DNA of 42,782 nt. Origin: Blautia sp. Its GTDB lineage: Bacteria > Bacillota > Clostridia > Lachnospirales > Lachnospiraceae. Location: positions 1 to 42,782 of the forward strand of contig JARIAR010000068.1 in assembly GCA_029257805.1 (NCBI GenBank), read 5' to 3'. Each line of letters starts with the position of its first letter. Position 1 is the stretch's first letter. The position numbers were made by a program, and so were the translations under genes. The notes under the pieces were generated by a model that was not told the origin of the DNA, made no database searches, and was given only the letters and a program-made list of their open reading frames with translations. Below, piece by piece: positions 35,295 to 42,782 of the stretch.

Positions 35295-37055
35295 TCACGG
35301 GAGCTGATATTTTTTTCGAACACTTTCGATCTCATGATAAAATGCTGCATCTTTTACTGTATCAAGATGGCTGTGTGTGTCGTATAAATCTTCTCTTACC
35401 TGTGTTACACATACCCCAATGTTTGAACAATGATCTGCAATTCTCTCAAGACTGGTTGTAATATCCGAAAGAATAAATCCCATTTCAATAGTACATTCTT
35501 CTGCACGCAAACGCTGTACATGGCGGCGTTTCACTTCTTTACAAAGTTCATCTACCACCTCTTCCAGCGGCTCTATTTTTTCTGCAAGTTGCACATTTTG
35601 TTCATCAAATACTGTGTATGCCGTATCCACAATATCTCTTACTGCATTTTCCAGGACGTTTAATTCTGCTTTGGCTTTCGCAGAGAAATGAAGACCTTTC
35701 TGAGCCAGTTCCTGAGCGGACTCCATAATGTTTACAGCATGATCTGAAATACGTTCAAAATCTCCTATACAATGAAGCATAATGGACAAACTTTGACTGT
35801 CAGCCTGCGACAAATCTTTATGACTAAGTTTTACAAGATATGTACCCAGTTCATCTTCATAGCGATCCACTTTTGATTCCATTCTTTCCACACGTGAGAC
35901 GTCTTCCGCACTGTAATTATCCACAAGGGCAATGGCGGTAAACAATGCTTTGTGGGAATCCTGTGCCATTTTTCTGGCTGCATTGCGGCTCTGTTCTACT
36001 GCAAAAGCCGGTTTTTCCAGAAATCGGGATTCCAGAATCATAAACTCCTGATCTTCTGCTGAAATTTCCACATCTTCCTTTTTGTCACGAATTGTAAGAC
36101 AGGCCAGTTTTTCCAGCATTTTAGAAAATGGCAGAAGAAGCATTGTAGCAACGATATTAAATGTACTATGAAGAACTGCAATACCGGCAGGACTTGCAGC
36201 TTCGCCCATAAACGGGAAAGAGATAGCCGCATTAATGATATAAAATCCACACATAAAAATAATTGTTCCAATTAAATTAAAGTACAAATGTACCATTGCT
36301 GCTCTCTTTGCATTTTTGTTTGCTCCAATTGCAGAAAGAAGTGCTGTTACACAAGTACCGATATTCTGTCCCATAATAATAGGCAATGCCACACTGTAAG
36401 ACACAGCTCCTGTCATGCAAAGTGCCTGAAGGATTCCAACAGAGGCAGAAGAAGACTGGATGATCGCTGTTAAAACAGTGCCTGCCAGTACACCAAGGAT
36501 CGGATTAGAAAATGCAGTAAGAATATTTGTAAACTCCGGAACATCCGCCAGAGGCTTTACTGCCCCACTCATAGATTCCATTCCAAACATCAGAACTGCA
36601 AATCCAATCATAATCGTTCCAATATCTTTTTTCTTCTGATTTTTTACAAACATCAAAAGTACGATCCCAATAAGAGCCAGCACTGGTGCAAAAGAAGTTG
36701 GCTTTAAAAGACGTATGAAAAAATTCTCACTTTCAATGCCTGCCAGACTCAAAATCCAGGAGGTAGCTGTTGTACCGATGTTTGCCCCCATAATGATTCC
36801 AACTGCCTGCGACAGTCTCATAATCCCTGAGTTTACAAAGCCTACCACCATAACGGTTGTTGCAGAAGATGACTGAATCACCGCCGTCACACCTGCACCC
36901 AGAAGAACTGCTTTAATAGGATTCGAGGTGAGATTTTCCAGAATACGTTCCAGTTTTCCACCGGAAACCTTCGCAAGACCATCTCCCATTACCTGCATTC
37001 CATAAAGGAACATTGCAAGTCCTCCGAACAGAGTTAATATACTAAAAAAATCCAT
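35295..37055 (-). CDS. Na+/phosphate cotransporter with C-terminal PhoU domain
   Basis: The 586-residue membrane protein has two inverted Na/Pi-cotransporter repeats carrying the QSSSATTVMVVGF and QSSSASVGILQAL motifs, with about ten hydrophobic segments in residues 1-310. The PhoU-like helical domain (about 340-560) includes CIGDFERISDHAVNI and SLERIADHCSNIGV. Proteins of this type (NptA/YjbB-like) move phosphate with sodium, and the PhoU part probably couples transport to signalling. The start follows AAAGGAG. It leads the unit with phoB and phoR and has PHO-like boxes in front. Confidence 0.92.
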   Translation of the reverse strand: MDFFSILTLFGGLAMFLYGMQVMGDGLAKVSGGKLERILENLTSNPIKAVLLGAGVTAVIQSSSATTVMVVGFVNSGIMRLSQAVGIIMGANIGTTATSWILSLAGIESENFFIRLLKPTSFAPVLALIGIVLLMFVKNQKKKDIGTIMIGFAVLMFGMESMSGAVKPLADVPEFTNILTAFSNPILGVLAGTVLTAIIQSSSASVGILQALCMTGAVSYSVALPIIMGQNIGTCVTALLSAIGANKNAKRAAMVHLYFNLIGTIIFMCGFYIINAAISFPFMGEAASPAGIAVLHSTFNIVATMLLLPFSKMLEKLACLTIRDKKEDVEISAEDQEFMILESRFLEKPAFAVEQSRNAARKMAQDSHKALFTAIALVDNYSAEDVSRVERMESKVDRYEDELGTYLVKLSHKDLSQADSQSLSIMLHCIGDFERISDHAVNIMESAQELAQKGLHFSAKAKAELNVLENAVRDIVDTAYTVFDEQNVQLAEKIEPLEEVVDELCKEVKRRHVQRLRAEECTIEMGFILSDITTSLERIADHCSNIGVCVTQVREDLYDTHSHLDTVKDAAFYHEIESVRKKYQLP

Positions 37056-37105
37056 TGTTTCTCTCCTTTTCCAATGTTTGATATAACCCTATTCTAATAA
37101 TCCCA

Positions 37106-37144
37106 TGTAAAGTTTTCCCCATCAGAATGTTAAATTTGTGTAAA
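37106..37144 (-). promoter_or_regulatory. PHO-box-like direct repeats
   Basis: On the minus strand, TTTACA (37139-37144), TTAACA (37128-37133) and TTTACA (37106-37111) all fall on one 11-bp phase, with the third period not matching. TTWACA-type half-sites at 11 bp are the pattern bound by Firmicutes PhoP. The repeats start nine bp after the greA stop, in front of the Na/Pi gene. Confidence 0.5.
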
Positions 37145-37152
37145 AATATTTT

Positions 37153-37653
37153 TTAAAATCCTCTGATCTCCTCATCTTCCGATCCGGTTTTACAAATAGA
37201 ACGAATTTCCAAAAAGTAGCTGTATTGATCATTTACTTTTACTTCCACACGATCTCCCACCTTATGCCCTTTTAATGCTTTCCCAATAGGAGACTCAATA
37301 CTGATCCTATTTTCCATGGAATTTCCACGGATAGACGTCACAAGCTTATATGTTTCCACTTCATCCTCTTCTTCAAAATATACCTCTACAACGTCATCCA
37401 TTCCCACTTCATCCTCCTTAGAAGAATCGGAAATGATCGTAGCAGTTTTCAACATATTTTCCAAATAGCGAATACGGCTCTCATTTTGATTTTTATGTTT
37501 TTTGGCAGCATAATACTCAAAATTTTCACTTAAATCTCCCTGAGCACGTGCTTCCTTTACTGCTTCTATCGCTTCTTTTCGTATTACCAGTTTACGATGC
37601 TCTATTTCCTGCTCTATTTTTTCTACGTCTTTTTTTGTAAGTTTTTCCTTCAT
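37153..37653 (-). CDS. greA: GreA/GreB-family transcript cleavage factor
   Basis: The 166-residue product has an N-terminal coiled coil (VEKIEQEIEHRKLVIRKEAI) with the loop tip GDLSENFEYYAAKKHKN. That tip keeps the Asp and Glu that GreA uses to help stalled RNA polymerase cleave backtracked transcripts. The C-terminal FKBP-like domain has ISIESPIGKALKGHKVGD. Its ATG overlaps the stop of the GTPase/nuclease fusion by four bases (ATGA), so translation is coupled. It may be a second Gre paralogue, since it diverges from typical GreA in the central region. Confidence 0.85.
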   Translation of the reverse strand: MKEKLTKKDVEKIEQEIEHRKLVIRKEAIEAVKEARAQGDLSENFEYYAAKKHKNQNESRIRYLENMLKTATIISDSSKEDEVGMDDVVEVYFEEEDEVETYKLVTSIRGNSMENRISIESPIGKALKGHKVGDRVEVKVNDQYSYFLEIRSICKTGSEDEEIRGF

Positions 37654-40346
37654 TTTTCTCCCTCTCCCTTTCTTGTCTTATCTACAAATTCCCTCACATC
37701 ATCTGAAACATGATCAAAAAGATAACTTCTGCTACTCTGGCGCTTTGTATGCCATTCCTCTAAAATAGATCTTGATGCTTCCTCAATTTCCTTTTGAAGC
37801 CCTTTCGCGGAAAGCCGTACTGCACCCTGTCCCATGATAATCATCTGTTCCAAACCATCAGAAGTAGCTACCGTAACCGAATGATTTCTCCCAAGCTTAT
37901 GCACAGTTTTTTCAATATACTGGTCCGCTGTCTCTGCTTCTTTTGTATACACTACGTGAATGTTATGATACTGCAGGATCTCTTCTCTGTGTCCCTCTAC
38001 TTTATACGCATCAAAAACAAGGATCAGTATACATTTTTTCATTCCCTGATAATTGGACAAAATGTCCATCAACTTATCCTGAGCTGCGTGAATGTCTGAT
38101 TTTGCAAGTTCACGAAGGTCTTCCCATGCAAAAATAATATTATATCCATCTACAAGAAGATATTCTTCTCCTGTCTTTTTCACAGAACGAGATGGACCAC
38201 TATAAAAATCCGGTGTACGAACTACCCTTTTTGCCGGTGTTCTTCGTTCCTGTTTTACAGTGCCAAATGTCCGCTCAAAAATTTCCTGTAATTCTTTTTC
38301 TTCCTCATAACTTCCTGCATATCTGGACATTGGAGGCACGTACGCTACTTCTTCTTTTTGTTCTTCTTCCGACTCCGCTGCATATCCCAGATGCATATAA
38401 TCCTCTACCTGATTCCAGGGAACCACAAATCCTGCTCCATGCGCACAAAATACAGAACCTGTTGGATTCTCCAGATCCCGTTCCGAATCATAATTAATAT
38501 CTTCTACGATCTCTTCCTGATTCTTACATGGCTCATATCCTTTCAGTGTACAGAACAGGCGACCTTTCCCTCCTGTATAAGCAAGTACCTGTTTCTGATA
38601 ATCGCGCATCTGTGCAACGGAAACACTCCCCTTTAAAATACTCATCTCTTCTTCCTGTTCGGGAGGCAGAAACGTTCCCTGCATTTTCTGGATGTCGGAC
38701 ATTGCCCTTCCGATCATCCCGTTTGGAACCTCTAATCGAAATTCATAATAAGGCTCTAACAAAATACTCTTTGCCTTTTTCAGTCCCTGACGGACAGCTC
38801 TATATGTTGCCTGACGAAAATCCCCGCCCTCTGTATGTTTCAAATGAGCTTTCCCTGCTACCAGAGTAATCTGTACATCTGTCAGTTGAGAACCGGTCAG
38901 CACTCCTTTATGTTCTTTCTCCTCCAGATGAGTCAGAACAAGCCTCTGCCAGTTTCGATTCAACATATCCTCACTGCATGCCGTAAAAAACTGCAATCCG
39001 CTTCCTCGTTCTCCCGGTTCTAAAAGAAGATGTACTTCTGCATAATGGCGAAGAGGTTCAAAATGTCCAACTCCTTCCACCGGCTCTGCTATCGTTTCCT
39101 TATATACAATGCTGCCTGCATCAAACTCTACCGCTACATGAAAGCGATCCCAGATTAAATGTTTCAACACATCAATCTGCACTTCCCCCATAAGCATCAC
39201 ATGAATTTCTTCTAAATGACTGTCCCATACAATGTGAAGCTGCGGATCTTCTTCCTCCAGTTCTTTTAATTTTTTCAACATCTGGTGTATGTCACATTGA
39301 TCCGGAAGAATCACTCTATAATTTAAAACCGGCTCTAAAACAGGAAGTACAGAATCACTCTCTATACCAAGCCCCTGCCCCGGATACGTTGCAGTTAATC
39401 CGGTGACTGCACAAACACTTCCAGCCGCAACTTCCTTTTCCATATCATATTTTTCTCCCGAATAAATACGAATCTGATCTGCCTTTTCCTCCCATATTTC
39501 ATCCGGACAACCAGATTCCCGCTCGGAAACATCCACAGACTTTCTATTCGTTAAAAGGCTTTTAACCTTTAAAGTCCCTCCGGTAATCTTCATGTAAGTA
39601 AGACGATTTCCCTGAGCATCTCTGGCGATTTTATAAACTTTTGCTCCGAATTCTTTCGGATAAACAGGTGCCTCTGTATATTGTTCCAGCCCCCTCTGAA
39701 AAGCTTCTACCCCTGTCATCTTTAATGCAGAACCAAAATAGCAGGGGAAAACTTTTCTCTGTCGAATAAGCCGGACAATCTCTTTTTTTTCTAAATCCCC
39801 TGTTTCTAAAAAAGATTCCAGAGCTATTTCATCACATACTGCAAGACTTTCCAGAAATTCCTCCCGGTTTTCGCCTTCTGTAAAATCCACACAATTTTCA
39901 TGCAGTCGTTTTTTCAGTTCTTCCATAAGAACTTTTTTGTCTGTTCCTTCCTGGTCCATTTTATTTACAAATAAAAAAACCGGAATTCCGTATCGTTCCA
40001 ACAGGCGCCAGAGAGTCGCCGTATGCCCCTGCACGCCATCTGCCCCATTGATAACCAGAATTCCATAATCCATTACCTGAAGTGTACGCTCCATTTCTGC
40101 TGAAAAATCCACATGTCCCGGTGTATCCAGAAGCGTTACTCTCATATCACCTATATCCAGCATTGCCTGCTTGGAAAAAATAGTAATTCCCCTCTCCCTT
40201 TCCAGTTCAAATGTATCCAGATAAGCATCCCCATGATCTACTCTTCCAAGCTTTCGTATCTTACCACTCAAATAAAGCATACTTTCTGAAAGGGTGGTCT
40301 TTCCTGCATCCACGTGAGCCAGAATTCCAATTACAAGTTTCTTCAT
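37650..40346 (-). CDS. TetM-like ribosomal GTPase fused to a Rae1/YacP-type NYN nuclease domain
   Basis: The 898-residue protein starts with an EF-G/TetM-type GTPase: GILAHVDAGKTTL (P-loop), ERERGITI, DTPGHVDF and VNKMD. Domains II-V follow, with LLEPYYEFRLEVPN and a C-terminal LKGYEPC like ribosomal protection proteins. After a charged linker (about 640-725) comes a NYN/PIN-like domain: YLLVDGYNIIFAW (Asp733), LVFDAYKVEG (Asp779), YTKEAETADQYIEK (Asp808) and VATSDGLEQ (Asp830). These line up with B. subtilis Rae1, an A-site mRNA endonuclease. The start at 40346 has GGAGGAG upstream. Coupling to greA is by ATGA overlap. Tetracycline resistance is possible but not supported by context. Confidence 0.85.
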   Translation of the reverse strand: MKKLVIGILAHVDAGKTTLSESMLYLSGKIRKLGRVDHGDAYLDTFELERERGITIFSKQAMLDIGDMRVTLLDTPGHVDFSAEMERTLQVMDYGILVINGADGVQGHTATLWRLLERYGIPVFLFVNKMDQEGTDKKVLMEELKKRLHENCVDFTEGENREEFLESLAVCDEIALESFLETGDLEKKEIVRLIRQRKVFPCYFGSALKMTGVEAFQRGLEQYTEAPVYPKEFGAKVYKIARDAQGNRLTYMKITGGTLKVKSLLTNRKSVDVSERESGCPDEIWEEKADQIRIYSGEKYDMEKEVAAGSVCAVTGLTATYPGQGLGIESDSVLPVLEPVLNYRVILPDQCDIHQMLKKLKELEEEDPQLHIVWDSHLEEIHVMLMGEVQIDVLKHLIWDRFHVAVEFDAGSIVYKETIAEPVEGVGHFEPLRHYAEVHLLLEPGERGSGLQFFTACSEDMLNRNWQRLVLTHLEEKEHKGVLTGSQLTDVQITLVAGKAHLKHTEGGDFRQATYRAVRQGLKKAKSILLEPYYEFRLEVPNGMIGRAMSDIQKMQGTFLPPEQEEEMSILKGSVSVAQMRDYQKQVLAYTGGKGRLFCTLKGYEPCKNQEEIVEDINYDSERDLENPTGSVFCAHGAGFVVPWNQVEDYMHLGYAAESEEEQKEEVAYVPPMSRYAGSYEEEKELQEIFERTFGTVKQERRTPAKRVVRTPDFYSGPSRSVKKTGEEYLLVDGYNIIFAWEDLRELAKSDIHAAQDKLMDILSNYQGMKKCILILVFDAYKVEGHREEILQYHNIHVVYTKEAETADQYIEKTVHKLGRNHSVTVATSDGLEQMIIMGQGAVRLSAKGLQKEIEEASRSILEEWHTKRQSSRSYLFDHVSDDVREFVDKTRKGEGEK

Positions 40347-40381
40347 TCCATTCTCCTCCAAACGGCTTTTACCGTCAAACC

Positions 40382-40404
40382 CCCTCCCAGTAAAACCGGG
40401 AGGG
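40382..40404. terminator. GC-rich hairpin after brnQ
   Basis: A CCCTCCC/GGGAGGG stem of seven pairs with a nine-base loop lies in the 82-nt gap between brnQ and the GTPase/nuclease gene. On the minus strand it is followed by only a short T stretch, so it is a weak terminator or a partial block. Confidence 0.4.
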
Positions 40405-40428
40405 AGTTTTCTATCACTTTTATTCTTT

Positions 40429-41763
40429 TTACTCAGCCAACTCTCCGGCATTTCCTTTTACAAGTCTTGTAAGCATTTCCAAAACTCCACTTACAAGTAC
40501 TGCTGCAATCGCAACTGCCACCCATCCAAGGCCCATGGAATATAACGGAAGCTGATCGCATAATTCTCCAATAACACCAAGAGAAACTTTTGACGTATCC
40601 AATACGAACAAAATACTAATGCACCCTACTGCTCCAATGGTACAAGGATAAATATACCGATTTCCCCTAATCCATGAATCACATAAGCCCAAAACAATCA
40701 AGACAATGGACATTGGATAAATCGCATTTAAAATAGGCACAGATATACCAAGAATTGTAGTTAATCCCTGATTACATACAAGGAAAGAAAATCCTGCAAT
40801 TAAATATACCCACTGCTTATAAGACAATTTCGTTGTAAGTTTTGAAAAAAACTGTGAAATAGAAGTAATCAAACCTACACATGTTGTCAGACAGGCAAGT
40901 GTAAAAATCGCAGCCAGAAGAATTGCTCCTGTATCACCAAACAACTGTTTTACAATACAACGTAATGTCCATGCTCCATTTTCCTGGATTTCATAAACAC
41001 CGGAACTTTTCATTCCCATATACGCAAGCATCAGATATACCGTTGATAAAATTGCTCCAGCAAAAACACCTGCATATACCGTATAACGGATCACGCCTTT
41101 TTTTCTTTCTACCCCAAGAGAGCGAATCGTCGTTGCAATCACAAGTCCAAAATTCAAAGCAGCGATGGTATCCATTGTCTGATACCCTTCCAAAAATCCT
41201 TTCACTACAGGCGCTTCTGCATAAGCAGTCTGTGCAGCTGCAATATTGGCATCTCCTCTGAAAACAAAATTTAAGAAAAGAAAAACCAATAAGGTAAGAA
41301 GACTTGGTGTCAAAAATTTCCCAATACGCTCTACCAGTTTGTTAGGAGTTAAAGCCAGCCAGCCTGCAAGAAGAAAAAATACCATAGAATACAAAACCAT
41401 ATAAATTTTCAAAGGAGCTGCTGCCGGTAAATACGGAGCAACCGCCATCTCAAAAGGTACCGATGCAGCACGGGGAATTCCAAGTCCCGGTCCTATTGAA
41501 ACATAAATTAATACAGTAAATACAATAGCAAATCTTGCATCTACCTTTTTTGCAAGTTTATCTAATCCATCAAACTGCGCAACTACAATAACTCCAAGCA
41601 CCGGCAAAATTACTGCCGTGATCAGAAAACTGGCAATTGCAAAAGGCATCTGTTCCCCCGCATTCTGTCCCAAAAATGGTGGAAAAATCAAATTTCCCGC
41701 CCCAAAAAAGAGGGAAAACAACATAAAACTGACTAAAAGCATTTTTCTCTTTCCTAACTTCAT
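40429..41763 (-). CDS. brnQ: Branched-chain amino acid:cation symporter (BrnQ)
   Basis: The 444-residue permease has about twelve hydrophobic helices and the family N-terminus (FMLFSLFFGAGNLIFPPFLG) with the GIPRAASVPFEMAVAP segment. BrnQ imports leucine, isoleucine and valine with sodium or protons. The start follows GAGGAGG. A T-box leader with an Ile-type specifier lies directly upstream. That implies induction when charged tRNA-Ile is low and supports the amino acid assignment independently of the protein. Confidence 0.95.
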   Translation of the reverse strand: MKLGKRKMLLVSFMLFSLFFGAGNLIFPPFLGQNAGEQMPFAIASFLITAVILPVLGVIVVAQFDGLDKLAKKVDARFAIVFTVLIYVSIGPGLGIPRAASVPFEMAVAPYLPAAAPLKIYMVLYSMVFFLLAGWLALTPNKLVERIGKFLTPSLLTLLVFLFLNFVFRGDANIAAAQTAYAEAPVVKGFLEGYQTMDTIAALNFGLVIATTIRSLGVERKKGVIRYTVYAGVFAGAILSTVYLMLAYMGMKSSGVYEIQENGAWTLRCIVKQLFGDTGAILLAAIFTLACLTTCVGLITSISQFFSKLTTKLSYKQWVYLIAGFSFLVCNQGLTTILGISVPILNAIYPMSIVLIVLGLCDSWIRGNRYIYPCTIGAVGCISILFVLDTSKVSLGVIGELCDQLPLYSMGLGWVAVAIAAVLVSGVLEMLTRLVKGNAGELAE

Positions 41764-41835
41764 TATAATTCCTCCTCACATTTCTGTACAGATAAAATTC
41801 TCATATTAATATACCGTACCATACTTTTTGAGAAA

Positions 41836-42096
41836 TAAAAAAGAGCCATCCTGTAAAGGACGACTCTGTCGTGGTACCACCTTATTTCCCTGATTTCCAT
41901 CAGGCTCTGCCCGTATCTTTCAATACGCTTCACCTATAACGTGGCTTTACTCCGGCTCACCTACTCTGTTCAGTTCACTTCTTCGGGATGATTTCACTAT
42001 ACAGCTTCCTTAACTGCTTCCACCAACCGCAGTCTCTCTGTAAATTCCACTATACGCTACTTATTCCCATCAACGAATTTTATCTGTTTTATATTA
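41836..42096 (-). promoter_or_regulatory. T-box riboswitch, probably tRNA-Ile responsive
   Basis: The minus strand carries the invariant T-box core GGTGGTACCACG (41870-41881). Next comes a terminator hairpin (41843-41866: AGAGTCGTCCT pairing with AGGATGGCTCT through G-U pairs), then TTTTTT. Upstream is a Stem I with AGAGAG and GGTTGG-type distal elements, and a specifier context GTGAAATCATCCC. ATC (Ile) at 41990-41992 sits after GAA and before a purine, as specifiers do. It controls brnQ by antitermination. Confidence 0.9.
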
Positions 42097-42102
42097 CATA
42101 AA

Positions 42103-42131
42103 ATATTATATGAATTAGAGAAAATTGTCAA
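42103..42131 (-). promoter_or_regulatory. Promoter of the T-box/brnQ unit
   Basis: On the minus strand, -35 TTGACA (42126-42131) with -10 TAATAT (42103-42108) at a 17-bp spacing; an overlapping TATAAT (42105-42110) gives 15 bp. Confidence 0.75.
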
Positions 42132-42165
42132 GGAGTTTTCTGCTTTATTCTTCTATTATAAAATT

Positions 42166-42375
42166 TTATGTTTCTCTGGAAATCATGACTACCGGCTTAT
42201 CCATGAACGGGTCTATATATTCTTTTAGTGTCATTTGATCGTATTCCCAATCTTCTTGTAATTGGTTTCTAATATACTCTTCTATTTTCTTTGCATTTTT
42301 ACCTATATATTTTGGTGCAAATACAATATGGTACTTACATTCCCATTTCGTATGTGCTAAACTATTTTTGTCCAT
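42166..42375 (-). pseudogene. IS200/IS605-type TnpA with an internal deletion
   Basis: The 69-codon frame joins the usual TnpA N-terminus (NSLAHTKWECKYHIVFAPKY) directly to the usual C-terminus (KIEEYIRNQLQEDW then LKEYIDPFM). The central region is missing, including the HUH metal motif and the catalytic tyrosine, so it cannot transpose. The deletion is in frame, near 42306. A good SD (AAGGAGG) precedes the ATG and is caught in the terminal hairpin at 42382-42442. Confidence 0.85.
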
Positions 42376-42381
42376 TAGGAT

Positions 42382-42442
42382 AACCTCCTTTGTATAATTT
42401 TGTGTGGTTGGCGAACCTGCACTTATTATACAACAGGAGGTT
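42382..42442. mobile_element. Left-end hairpin of the IS200-type remnant
   Basis: The inverted arms AACCTCCTTTGTATAA (42382-42397) and TTATACAACAGGAGGTT (42426-42442) pair almost completely. In the tnpA transcript (minus strand) this stem would occlude the SD. That matches the known post-transcriptional silencing of IS200 and marks the 5' end of the element. Confidence 0.65.
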
Positions 42443-42563
42443 TTTTACTTGAAGCTAAAGCTATCTGGAAACACACCTGCATAGCAGGTGATTTATTGGT
42501 TTTCTTTGTTCCGTTTTTCAGATCAACGAAAAACCACACTTCGAAAACAGGGCCTTGCCCTAA

Positions 42564-42597
42564 CAAAAAAAGCCCCGGAAACACAAGGTTTCCAGGG
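42564..42597 (-). terminator. Terminator for a minus-strand transcript from beyond the right edge
   Basis: On the minus strand, CCCTGGAAAC pairs with GTTTCCGGGG (one mismatch) around the loop and is followed by CTTTTTTT. It would end a transcript entering from the right of the window. A second small GGGC/GCCC hairpin lies just downstream. Confidence 0.75.
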
Positions 42598-42782
42598 TCT
42601 GTATATCTTTCGTATTCTCTTTTGGGTAATCGAAATTATCTCTTTGAGAACTGAAATTAACGTTTTGGTAACTTGAAAGGCCTGATTTTACTGGATTCTT
42701 GGAATGTAGTGTTGCAAACACGTTACAAACGCAGAGCTTCTCATTACTCCGCAGAACACCTCAGTAAATGCAAAAGGAACCC
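42598..42782. other. Right-edge sequence with no recognisable gene
   Basis: This stretch, and 42443-42563 before the terminator, contain only short open frames of about 60-80 codons with no family-like sequence. It could be the 3' untranslated part of a minus-strand gene beyond the edge. I see no tRNA, promoter or repeat here that I can support. Confidence 0.4.

Noticed and set aside
37650-40346. Tetracycline resistance gene tet(M)/tet(O)
   Set aside because: The GTPase part resembles ribosomal protection proteins, but the protein is much longer, carries a nuclease domain, is coupled to a Gre factor and has no mobile context. Resistance cannot be claimed from this.
42400-42676. Short plus-strand frames at the right edge
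   Set aside because: They run through the IS hairpin and a minus-strand terminator and show no family-like sequence.
1-42782. CRISPR array, prophage or biosynthetic cluster
   Set aside because: No regularly spaced identical repeats, phage structural genes, integrase or NRPS/PKS/RiPP genes were seen anywhere in the window.

Overview
The window looks like the chromosome of a low-GC Gram-positive gut anaerobe, most likely a member of the Lachnospiraceae (Clostridia). This rests on AGGAGG-type ribosome binding sites almost everywhere, HPr kinase, a T-box leader, t6A genes in the Firmicutes order, and an msm/LNB-type sugar transporter without its own ATPase gene. The species was not determined, and no similarity search was possible.

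Layout. (1) 1-600: the promoter and leader of an rRNA operon that runs off the left edge on the minus strand, preceded by two tRNA-Ser genes with their own promoter. (2) 616-10.9 kb: housekeeping genes on the minus strand (ispD, tsaD, rnz; then rimI, tsaB, tsaE). They are split by a two-component system and a divergent YfhO-type membrane glycosyltransferase-like gene, whose reading frame runs about 380 nt antisense into rimI. A cyclophilin and a YigZ-family gene follow. (3) 11.1-21.4 kb: cell-envelope and central-control genes: class A PBP, ROK glucokinase, hprK, uvrC, ftsH and a DUF1846 gene. (4) 21.4-33.2 kb: a glycan-utilisation locus. It holds a binding protein, two permeases, a tiny membrane protein, a cytoplasmic GH95-like hydrolase, a sugar-1-phosphate nucleotidyltransferase, an N-acetylhexosamine 1-kinase, galE, two AraC regulators and nagB. 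(5) 33.2-37.1 kb: phosphate control and uptake (Na/Pi cotransporter with PhoU domain, PhoB- and PhoR-like proteins) behind PHO-box-like repeats. (6) 37.1-42.1 kb: a GreA-type factor translationally coupled to a TetM-like ribosomal GTPase fused to a Rae1/YacP-type NYN nuclease, then a T-box-controlled brnQ. (7) 42.1-42.8 kb: an internally deleted IS200/IS605 transposase and mostly non-coding sequence.

How the genes work together. In region 4, an oligosaccharide is probably imported intact by the ABC transporter and trimmed in the cytoplasm by the GH95-like enzyme. HexNAc is then phosphorylated at C1, converted to a UDP-sugar and epimerised by GalE, with NagB draining amino sugar into glycolysis. 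Two minus-strand promoters in this locus carry direct repeats with a 21-bp period and a shared TTGC core, which suggests common AraC-type control.

The most novel item is the fusion of a translational GTPase with an A-site mRNA endonuclease-like domain. The divergent GH95-like active site and the YfhO/rimI overlap come next.
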